DNA of 64,000 nucleotides from the NCBI RefSeq assembly GCF_004799325.1, contig NZ_SSMD01000003.1:62001-126000 (forward strand), read 5' to 3'. A program made the position numbers and the translations under genes. Under the pieces are notes generated by a model, which was not told the DNA's origin, ran no database searches, and was given only the letters and a program-made list of their open reading frames with translations. The stretch's first letter is position 1. Each line of letters begins with the position of its first letter. Shown one piece after another: positions 56,260 to 64,000 of this stretch. The stretch comes from Thalassobius vesicularis (GTDB lineage Bacteria; Pseudomonadota; Alphaproteobacteria; Rhodobacterales; Rhodobacteraceae).

Positions 56260-58224
56260 ATGATTACAGAGCTTGGCCACTTCGCCCTTATCCTTGCCTT
56301 CCTGGTTGCCTGCGTTCAGGCAATCGTTCCCCTGATCGGCGCGCAAAAACGCTGGCCGGGCTGGATGGCCGTCGCAGAACCCGCGGCGAACCTGCAATTC
56401 CTGCTGACGGCGTTTTCCTTCGCCGCGCTGACCTATGCCTTTGTCACCTCGGACTTTTCGCTGCGTCTGGTGGTGCTGAACTCTCACTCGGCGAAACCGA
56501 TGCTGTACAAGGTGTCGGGTGTCTGGGGGAACCACGAGGGCTCCATGCTGCTGTGGGTGCTGATCCTGGCGCTGTTCGGCGCGATGGCGGCCTGGTTCGG
56601 GGGCAACCTGCCGCCGACGCTGAAGGCGCGGGTGCTGTCGGTGCAATCGGCGATCGCGGTGGCGTTCTTTGGGTTTATCCTGTTCACCTCGAACCCGTTC
56701 CTGCGGGTGGGTGTGCCGCCGTTTGACGGGCAGGACCTGAACCCGCTGCTGCAAGACCCCGGTTTGGCGTTTCACCCGCCGTTCCTGTACCTGGGCTATG
56801 TGGGCCTGAGCATGGCGTTCTCGTTCGCCGTGGCGGCGCTGATCGAGGGGCGCGTGGACGCTGCCTGGGGGCGCTGGGTGCGGCCCTGGACGCTGGCGGC
56901 CTGGGTGTTCCTGACCATCGGTATCGCTCTGGGGTCGTGGTGGGCCTATTACGAGCTGGGCTGGGGCGGTTTCTGGTTCTGGGACCCGGTCGAGAATGCC
57001 AGCTTCATGCCGTGGCTGATCTCGGCGGCGCTGCTGCATTCGGCCATCGTGGTGGAAAAACGCGAAAGCCTGAAAAGCTGGACCATCCTGCTGGCGATCA
57101 TGGCGTTCGGCTTTAGCCTGATCGGCACGTTCATCGTGCGTTCGGGCGTGATCACCAGCGTGCATGCCTTTGCCAACGACCCCGAGCGGGGCGTGTTCAT
57201 CCTGTTCATCCTGGCGTTCTTCATGGGCGGCGCGCTGACGCTGTTCACGGCGCGGGCGACGGCGATGGAATCCAAGGGGATTTTCGGCATGATCAGCCGC
57301 GAAAGCGGGCTGGTGCTGAACAACATCCTGCTGGCCGTCAGCTGCTTTGTCGTGTTCATCGGCACGATCTGGCCGCTGATCGCCGAGATCGCCTTTGACC
57401 GCAAGCTGTCGGTCGGGGCGCCGTTCTTCAACATGGCGTTCACGCCGTTCATGCTGGTGCTGGGTCTGGTTCTGCCGATCGGTGCGATGATGCCGTGGAA
57501 ACGCGCGGTGCTGGCGCGCTCGATCCGGCCGCTGCTGCCGGCGCTGGCGTTGGCGTTGGCCCTGGGCGGGCTGGCCTGGGCGGTGCAATCGGGCCGCACG
57601 CTGCTGGGGCCGGTGGGCGTGTTCCTGGGCGCGTGGCTGGTCATGGGTGCCGCGATTGACCTGTGGAGCCGTACGGGCCGCACCGGCCGCGTTGCGCGCC
57701 TGTGGCGTCTGCCGCGGGCTGACTGGGGCAAGGCCGTGGCGCATAGCGGGCTGGGCATCACCATGCTGGGCATCGCTGGCCTGATGGCGTGGGAGCAAGA
57801 GGACATTCGCGTCGTCAAGCTGAACGAGCCGTGGGTCGTCGCAGGCTATACGCTGGAACTGACTGAGGTGAACCGCGTGCAGGGGCCGAACTATATCTCG
57901 ACCATGGGCACGATGAAGCTGTCGAAGGATGGCAAGGCGATCTCGACCCTGCACCCCGAGAAACGCCAATACCCGGTGTCGCGCATGCCGACGACCGAGG
58001 CGGCCATCGACAACGGGGTCCTGCAGGATGTCTACGCCGTGATCGGTGACCCGCAAGACGGCGGCGGTTACGCGGTGCGTATCTACTACAAACCGCTGGC
58101 GAACTGGATCTGGGGCGGGGCAATCCTGATGGCCCTGGGCGGGTTCCTGAGCCTGTCCGACCGCCGCTATCGCGTGGCCGCCGGCGCGCGCAAATCCGCA
58201 GCCGCAGGGGTGCCCGCAGAATGA
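56260..58224 (+). CDS. ccmF: Haem lyase CcmF
   Basis: A 654-residue membrane protein with about 15 helices that joins haem to apocytochrome c. The tryptophan-rich WWD motif is seen in 'GWGGFWFWDPVENAS' near residue 235, plus 'VWGNHEGSMLLWVL' near 88 and 'PPFLYLGYVGLSMAF' near 172. It overlaps ccmH by four bases. Its need is clear from the two dihaem cytochromes of the nos cluster. Confidence 0.97.
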   Translation: MITELGHFALILAFLVACVQAIVPLIGAQKRWPGWMAVAEPAANLQFLLTAFSFAALTYAFVTSDFSLRLVVLNSHSAKPMLYKVSGVWGNHEGSMLLWVLILALFGAMAAWFGGNLPPTLKARVLSVQSAIAVAFFGFILFTSNPFLRVGVPPFDGQDLNPLLQDPGLAFHPPFLYLGYVGLSMAFSFAVAALIEGRVDAAWGRWVRPWTLAAWVFLTIGIALGSWWAYYELGWGGFWFWDPVENASFMPWLISAALLHSAIVVEKRESLKSWTILLAIMAFGFSLIGTFIVRSGVITSVHAFANDPERGVFILFILAFFMGGALTLFTARATAMESKGIFGMISRESGLVLNNILLAVSCFVVFIGTIWPLIAEIAFDRKLSVGAPFFNMAFTPFMLVLGLVLPIGAMMPWKRAVLARSIRPLLPALALALALGGLAWAVQSGRTLLGPVGVFLGAWLVMGAAIDLWSRTGRTGRVARLWRLPRADWGKAVAHSGLGITMLGIAGLMAWEQEDIRVVKLNEPWVVAGYTLELTEVNRVQGPNYISTMGTMKLSKDGKAISTLHPEKRQYPVSRMPTTEAAIDNGVLQDVYAVIGDPQDGGGYAVRIYYKPLANWIWGGAILMALGGFLSLSDRRYRVAAGARKSAAAGVPAE

Positions 58225-58673
58225 AACGCCTGATCCTGACCCTTGCCCTGATCGCATCGCCCGTCTGGGCGGTGCAGCCGGACGAAATCCTGAGCGACCC
58301 GGTGCTGGAAGCGCGGGCGCGCGAGGTTTCTAAAGACCTGCGCTGCCTTGTGTGCCGGAACGAGAACATCGACGACTCGAACGCCGATCTGGCCCGCGAC
58401 CTGCGCCTGCTGGTGCGCGAACGGATCGTTGCGGGGGACTCGAACGATGAGGTCAAGCAGTACCTGGTGGACCGCTACGGCGAATACGTGCTGCTGAAGC
58501 CGCTGACCGGCGGCGTCAACGGTGTGCTGTGGGCCGCGGGCCCGGCTATGTTGCTGCTGGCCCTGGGCATCGGCGGGCTGTACCTGCGCCGCCGCCAGAA
58601 GGGCACCGACGCCCCCGTCGAGGCGCTGAGCGAGGACGAGCAGAAGCGCCTGAAGGAAATCATGGGCGAGTGA
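58221..58673 (+). CDS. ccmH: Cytochrome c maturation protein CcmH (Ccl2 type)
   Basis: A 150-residue exported thiol oxidoreductase with a signal peptide ('LALIASPVWA'), the LRCLVC motif near residue 41 ('LRCLVCRNENIDDSNADLA') and one C-terminal membrane segment (about 103-122). It reduces the Cys pair of apocytochromes before haem ligation. The TPR part of long CcmH proteins is absent. Confidence 0.95.
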   Translation: MKRLILTLALIASPVWAVQPDEILSDPVLEARAREVSKDLRCLVCRNENIDDSNADLARDLRLLVRERIVAGDSNDEVKQYLVDRYGEYVLLKPLTGGVNGVLWAAGPAMLLLALGIGGLYLRRRQKGTDAPVEALSEDEQKRLKEIMGE

Positions 58674-58742
58674 CGCGCGGTTTTCCTTTACCTGACCGCG
58701 TGGTCGGTTATTCTGCGCGCGAACAGGAACGGGAGGCCCCTC

Positions 58743-59519
58743 ATGGACTATCAGACCATCACGCTGGACATCACCGACGGCGTGGCCGTGCTGCAGCTGA
58801 ACCGCGCGGACAAGTATAACGCCCTGAACACCCAGATGCGGGCCGAGATAGCCGTGGCCGCGCAAGAGGCCGCGAAAACGGCGCGCGTGCTGGTGCTCAC
58901 CGGGGCGGGCAAGGCGTTCTGCTCGGGTCAGGACCTAAGCGACCGGGGTACCGCCGCCAATGTCGATCTGGAGCGCACGCTGCGCGACGAATACATGCCG
59001 ATGCTGAAGGCGATCTACGATTGCCCGATCCCGACGATCTGCGCGGTGAACGGCCCCGCAGCGGGGGCAGGGGCGAACCTGGCGCTGGCCGCCGATGTGG
59101 TGATCGCAACCGAAAGCGCCTATTTCATGCAGGCCTTCACCCGGATCGGGCTGATCCCCGACGCGGGCGGCACCTATTGGATGACCCGCAACATGGGCAG
59201 CGCCAAGGCGATGGGCGCGGCCCTGTTCGCCGACAAGATCAGCGCCAAGCAGGCGGATGACTGGGGCCTGATCTGGGAAGCGGTGCCGGATGCCGAGTTC
59301 GAGGCGGTCTGGAAAGCCCGCGCCGCGCATCTGGCGAACGGGCCGACGCTGGCTTATAGCCACGTCAAGGCCGCGATCCGGGGCAGCTGGGACAACACGC
59401 TAGAGGCTCAGCTGGGCGTCGAAGGGCGTAGCCAGGGCACCTGCGGCCAGAGCCGGGACTTCAAGGAAGGCGTTCTGGCGTTTCTGGAAAAGCGGACCCC
59501 GAAATACGAAGGGCGCTGA
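58743..59519 (+). CDS. Enoyl-CoA hydratase/isomerase, PaaG-like
   Basis: A 258-residue crotonase-fold protein. The oxyanion residues lie in 'AFCSGQDLSDRG' near residue 60 and 'AVNGPAAGAGANLALAADVV' type region near 100. 'QAFTRIGLIPDAGGTYWMTR' near 125 has Asp at the position used by PaaG, so ring-1,2-epoxyphenylacetyl-CoA isomerase or a 2,3-dehydroadipyl-CoA hydratase type activity is more likely than classic hydratase. No paa genes are adjacent, so the pathway is uncertain. Confidence 0.87.
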   Translation: MDYQTITLDITDGVAVLQLNRADKYNALNTQMRAEIAVAAQEAAKTARVLVLTGAGKAFCSGQDLSDRGTAANVDLERTLRDEYMPMLKAIYDCPIPTICAVNGPAAGAGANLALAADVVIATESAYFMQAFTRIGLIPDAGGTYWMTRNMGSAKAMGAALFADKISAKQADDWGLIWEAVPDAEFEAVWKARAAHLANGPTLAYSHVKAAIRGSWDNTLEAQLGVEGRSQGTCGQSRDFKEGVLAFLEKRTPKYEGR

Positions 59520-59540
59520 ACGCGCCCTTCATTTTCGTTT
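59508..59540 (+). terminator. Terminator of the PaaG-like gene
   Basis: GAAGGGCGC and GCGCCCTTC form a 9-bp stem spanning the stop codon, followed by ATTTTCGTTT. Confidence 0.75.
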
Positions 59541-59562
59541 CAAAAGGTGGGTCTGACCGGGG

Positions 59563-60366
59563 TCAGACCGCCTGGAACATCACGTCGCTTGCGAAGAACG
59601 GACCACCGTCGCCGTTCACACGCGCGACCAGCTGGCCATCCGCATAGACCAGACGGGTGTTGCCGTCATTGGCCAGCGTGATCTGCGGCAGCGAGCTGCC
59701 CGCCAGATAGCGCACGACGATCACGTCATCCTCTTCGTCGAAGTCGGTGACGGTGACGGCCTCGTCCTCGCCACGCACCCATTCGCCGATGAAGATGCGG
59801 TCTTCGCCTTCACCACCGGTCACGGTGTCCTGCGCGCCTGCGATGAACAGGTCGTTGCCGTCGCCGCCATCCAGGGTGTTGCCCTCGTCATCAGGGTTGC
59901 CCTCGTAGGGGTGGCTGAACAGGTCGCCGTTGGTCAGGTTGGGCAGGTCTTCGGGTTGCAGATCGTTCACGAAGATCTGCGAGCCGATCAGCACATCGTC
60001 GCCGCTGCCGCCCTGAAGCGTGTCGACGCCGTCGCCGCCCAGCATGATGTCGTTGCCGACACCGCCCTGAACCAGATCGTCGCCTTCGCCGCCCACCAGC
60101 AGGTCATCGCCGGTATAGCCGCGCAGCGTGTCGTCGCCATCGTTGCCAAAGATCGAGTCGCCACCCTGATAGCCAGTGATCAGGTTGTCTTCGTCGCCGC
60201 CTTCCAAAATCTCGGGGTCGCTGGTGCCGTCAATCACGACAACATCGCTGGGATCCGGATCGGGATCCGGGTCCGGATCGGGATCAGGTTCTTCGACCGA
60301 GGTGTCGTCTTCGAGAACCAGAAACAGCATTCCCAGCGCGGCCAATCCAAACAAAGCAAAAAACAT
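59563..60366 (-). CDS. Membrane-anchored RTX-repeat calcium-binding protein
   Basis: A 267-residue protein: an N-terminal hydrophobic helix (about residues 1-18), an Asp-Pro repeat linker (about seven DP units), then six or more RTX nonapeptides of the type GGxGxD ('NDGDDTLRG', 'GEGDDLVQG', 'GSGDDVLIG'), which bind Ca2+ as a beta-roll. A C-terminal region has 'DGGDGNDLFIAG' and 'FDEEDDVIVV'. The anchor instead of a plain type I secretion C-terminus suggests a periplasmic or surface role. ATG at 60366 has GGAGG upstream; GTG at 60378 is possible. Confidence 0.82.
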   Translation of the reverse strand: MFFALFGLAALGMLFLVLEDDTSVEEPDPDPDPDPDPDPSDVVVIDGTSDPEILEGGDEDNLITGYQGGDSIFGNDGDDTLRGYTGDDLLVGGEGDDLVQGGVGNDIMLGGDGVDTLQGGSGDDVLIGSQIFVNDLQPEDLPNLTNGDLFSHPYEGNPDDEGNTLDGGDGNDLFIAGAQDTVTGGEGEDRIFIGEWVRGEDEAVTVTDFDEEDDVIVVRYLAGSSLPQITLANDGNTRLVYADGQLVARVNGDGGPFFASDVMFQAV

Positions 60367-60496
60367 CCATGCCTCCACCGTGCAAAATCAAGCACTTAGT
60401 AAACGCCTAGAAACGGTTTCTAGCAAGATAATTGGTTAATTTATGGTTAAGGCCGGGAAAATCCCCGCGCAATTCCGGTATTGTTCCGGGACTTGC

Positions 60497-60529
60497 AACA
60501 AAAAACGCCGCCCCCGAGGGGACGGCGTT
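60497..60529 (-). terminator. Terminator of gltA
   Basis: On the minus strand, AACGCCG and CGGCGTT arms extend through a C/G stem with one mismatch, followed by TTTTTTGTTG. Confidence 0.85.
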
Positions 60530-60552
60530 GTCTTGCCCTAGGGACAAGAGAA

Positions 60553-61851
<1,299 letters not shown>

Positions 61852-61943
61852 AGTGTTCCCTTCGTCACTGGCCTCATGCGCGCACCGCACGGGCGTTGGT
61901 AGTCCAACAGGCTTTCGGTGGTCGGCGGGGCCGTGTCCTACCT

Positions 61944-63344
61944 TCAGGCCGTTGCATCGGTCAGCCGGGCGATCGTTTCCTCGCGCCCAAGGACCAGCAT
62001 CATATCGAAAACGCTCGGGGTTACACTACGCCCGGCTAGGGCCGCTCTCAAGGGGCCAGCAAGCTGTCCGAACTTGATTCCCTGCGCTTCCGCGACCTGA
62101 TTGGCGGCTGCCTCCAGATCATCTCGCGCCCAGCTAGCATTTTGCAAGTGCGGCGTCAATTCTTTCAGTATACCACGGGATACATCATCCAGCGATTTGG
62201 CCGCCTTTTCGTCCGGCGAAATTGGCCGTTCAATCAGCGCAAATGTAGCTTTTTCAATGAGTTGCGGGAATGTCTTGGAGGCCGCCTTGAGGAAGGGCAG
62301 AGCCGCCGCCAGCCGCGTTTTTTTAGTGTCGCTCAACGGATCACTGCCGCTTACGTCAAGATATGCCAGCAACTCTTGCAGCAGTGCGGCATCGTCGGCC
62401 ACCGAGAGGTGCTGCCCGCAGATATTTTCCAGTTTCTTGAAGTCCAGACGGGCGGGCGATTTGCCGATTCCCGACAGGTCGAACCAGTCCTTGGCCTGCG
62501 CGTCGGTAAAGAACTCGTCGTCGCCGTGGCTCCAGCCCAGACGGGCCAGGTAATTGCGCATCCCGGCGGCGGGGTAGCCCATCGCCTGGTATTCCTCGAC
62601 CCCCAGCGCGCCGTGGCGTTTGGACAGTTTCTTGCCGTCCGGCCCGTGGATCAGCGGGATGTGTGCCCAGACCGGCACGGTCCAGCCCATCGCGGTGTAG
62701 ATCATCATCTGGCGCGCGGCGTTGTTCAGGTGGTCGTCGCCCCGGATCACGTGGGTGACGCCCATGTCGTGGTCATCGACCACAACGGCCAGCATGTAGA
62801 CCGGCGTGCCGTCCGAGCGCAGCAGGATCATGTCGTCCAGCTGGTCGTTGCGGATGGTCACGTCGCCCTGCACCTGGTCGCGGATCACCGTCTCGCCGTC
62901 CTGCGGGGCCTTGATGCGGATCGCATAGGGGCCGTCCGGGTGCGTCGACGGATCGGCATCGCGCCACGGGCTGCGGAACAGGGTCGAGCGTTTCTCGGCC
63001 TGTGCGGCCTCGCGGAAGGCCTGGATTTCCTCTTGGGTCGAGAAGCACTTGTAAGCCTTGCCTTGCGCCAGCAGCTCCAGCGCGACCTCGGCGTGACGGG
63101 GCGCGCGGTCGAATTGGCTGATCACCTCTCCGTCATGGTCCAGCCCCAGCCAGTCGAGGCCCTTGAGGATCGCCGCCGTTGCTTCGGGGGTCGAGCGTTC
63201 GCGGTCGGTATCCTCGATCCGCAGCAGGAACTTGCCGCCGCGACCGCGGGCGTAAAGCCAGTTGAACAGCGCGGTGCGGGCGCCGCCAATATGCAGATAG
63301 CCGGTGGGCGAGGGGGCGAAGCGGGTGACGACGTCAGAGCACAT
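61944..63344 (-). CDS. gltX: Glutamyl-tRNA synthetase
   Basis: A 466-residue class I synthetase. The HIGH-type motif is '[14 protein letters not shown]' (about 12-25), and KMSKS is 'KKLSKRHGA' near 242. The rest follows the GluRS plan with a helical anticodon-binding end. The 3' third (about 61950-62420) uses codons such as AGA, ATA and CTA, which are rare in the rest of the window, so this part may come from recombination. The frame is intact. Confidence 0.95.
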   Translation of the reverse strand: MCSDVVTRFAPSPTGYLHIGGARTALFNWLYARGRGGKFLLRIEDTDRERSTPEATAAILKGLDWLGLDHDGEVISQFDRAPRHAEVALELLAQGKAYKCFSTQEEIQAFREAAQAEKRSTLFRSPWRDADPSTHPDGPYAIRIKAPQDGETVIRDQVQGDVTIRNDQLDDMILLRSDGTPVYMLAVVVDDHDMGVTHVIRGDDHLNNAARQMMIYTAMGWTVPVWAHIPLIHGPDGKKLSKRHGALGVEEYQAMGYPAAGMRNYLARLGWSHGDDEFFTDAQAKDWFDLSGIGKSPARLDFKKLENICGQHLSVADDAALLQELLAYLDVSGSDPLSDTKKTRLAAALPFLKAASKTFPQLIEKATFALIERPISPDEKAAKSLDDVSRGILKELTPHLQNASWARDDLEAAANQVAEAQGIKFGQLAGPLRAALAGRSVTPSVFDMMLVLGREETIARLTDATA

Positions 63345-63437
63345 GCGGGTCTTAACCTTTCGGTAACCATGAGGGGGTTAGCGTTGCCGCCTGTCTAGCG
63401 GCCCCTCGGAGAGAGGACAAGGATAAGGACGGGCGCG

Positions 63438-64000
63438 ATGCGCATTCCGGTCATCAGCGATGTCCTGCTGGGACAGCGCCTGCACCTGTTCCCCTGGGGG
63501 CCGGTGTGCATGGCGCTGGGGATCGGCCTGTATTTCCAGATGCCGGTTGAGCCGGACGCCCGGTTGATCGTTATTCTCGGTGCGCTGGCGCTGTGCGGGC
63601 TGGTCGGCGGTTGGCGGCTGGGCCCCGAGGTCTCGCCTTTGTTCTGGGCGGTGGGGCTGCTGGCGCTGGGGCTGTGCCTGGCGACGGCGCGCACGCAGAT
63701 GCAGGCGGGGCCGGTGCTGGGCTTTCGTTACTATGGGCCGGTGCAGGGGCGTGTGATCGCGGTGGACAGATCCGGCTCGGACGCAGTGCGGATTACGCTG
63801 GATCGGATGGTGCTGTCCCGCGTCCAACAGGTGCCGCGGCGCGTGCGCCTGTCGCTGCATGGCGACTGGGGACAGCCCGCGCCGGTGCCGGGGCAGGTGG
63901 TGCAGCTGACCGGCCACCTAGCCCCCCCGAATGGCCCGACCGAGCCGGGGGGCTTTGATTTCCGCCGTCACGCCTGGTTCCAGCAGGTCGGTGCGATGGG
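63438..64000 (+). CDS. ComEC/Rec2 family protein, N-terminal part (runs off the window)
   Basis: An open frame from the ATG at 63438 to the window end gives about 187 residues. Three hydrophobic segments lie at about 12-27, 36-50 and 58-78, followed by a soluble OB-like domain (DUF4131) that includes 'YYGPVQGRVIAVDRSGS' and 'GQVVQLTGHLAPP', then 'GGFDFRRHAWFQQVGAMG'. This order is the N-terminus of ComEC/Rec2 DNA-uptake channels. The competence core would lie beyond the window. Divergent from gltX. Confidence 0.85.
   Translation, partial: MRIPVISDVLLGQRLHLFPWGPVCMALGIGLYFQMPVEPDARLIVILGALALCGLVGGWRLGPEVSPLFWAVGLLALGLCLATARTQMQAGPVLGFRYYGPVQGRVIAVDRSGSDAVRITLDRMVLSRVQQVPRRVRLSLHGDWGQPAPVPGQVVQLTGHLAPPNGPTEPGGFDFRRHAWFQQVGAM

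Noticed and set aside
59550-59569. Palindrome GGTCTGACC-GG-GGTCAGACC with FNR-like TGAC-N4-GTCA inside
   Set aside because: It overlaps the end of the RTX gene between two convergent genes, so there is no promoter for it to control; probably part of a terminator region.
60240-60300. Short tandem repeats that could suggest a CRISPR or minisatellite
   Set aside because: They encode the Asp-Pro linker of the RTX protein in frame and have no spacers.

Overview
The window reads as a stretch of a GC-rich alphaproteobacterial chromosome, most likely from the Rhodobacteraceae (Roseobacter group). The clues are the DUF5930-type M23 peptidase, the ccmE/ccmF/ccmH arrangement with a gene-transfer-agent-like endolysin/holin pair inside it, an alphaproteobacterial SOS box (GTTC-N7-GTTC) before uvrA, FNR/NnrR-type boxes near nos genes, and many tight ATGA/TGATG gene overlaps. 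I found no rRNA, tRNA, insertion sequence or CRISPR array. About 60 protein genes are supported, several with starts moved inward to the ATG that has a ribosome binding site.

Layout. 1-10.7 kb: envelope and housekeeping genes (partial M23 peptidase, DUF455, bcp, AsmA-like giant, queA, MFS, DUF924, lpd, rhodanese). 10.8-13.8 kb: uvrA under an SOS box. 13.8-21.7 kb: a Crp/Fnr regulator plus a valine catabolic block (isobutyryl-CoA dehydrogenase, a hydrolase fused in frame to 3-hydroxyisobutyrate dehydrogenase, methylmalonate-semialdehyde dehydrogenase, divergent LysR), interrupted by a YbdK-type ligase. 21.8-26.3 kb: CBS protein, coaD, hydrolase, a 47-residue protein, gap, DUF808.

26.3-40.2 kb is the most remarkable region: a ubiE-like/menA-like pair, a PCu(A)C copper chaperone, then a complete nitrous oxide reductase cluster of the Sec-dependent (clade II) type: nosZ, two dihaem cytochromes c, a polytopic membrane protein, nosD, nosG, nosH, nosF, nosL, nosY. 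TlpA-like and SCO copper-delivery genes follow on the other strand. No nosR or nosX is present. The NosGH proteins and the two cytochromes would carry electrons from quinol to periplasmic NosZ. PCu(A)C, SCO, TlpA, NosL and NosDFY would supply its copper and sulfur centres. FNR/NnrR-like palindromes sit before nosZ/PCu(A)C and before SCO.

40.3-53.3 kb: BASS transporter, tkt, a coiled-coil gene with zapA, DedA, grxD, bolA, purL, LysR, and a fused indolepyruvate ferredoxin oxidoreductase with a strong palindrome in its promoter region. 53.4-58.7 kb: murI, then ccmE - endolysin - holin - ccmF - ccmH. 58.7-64 kb: a PaaG-like hydratase, a membrane-anchored RTX-repeat protein, gltA, gltX (its 3' third has atypical codon use) and the start of a comEC-like gene.
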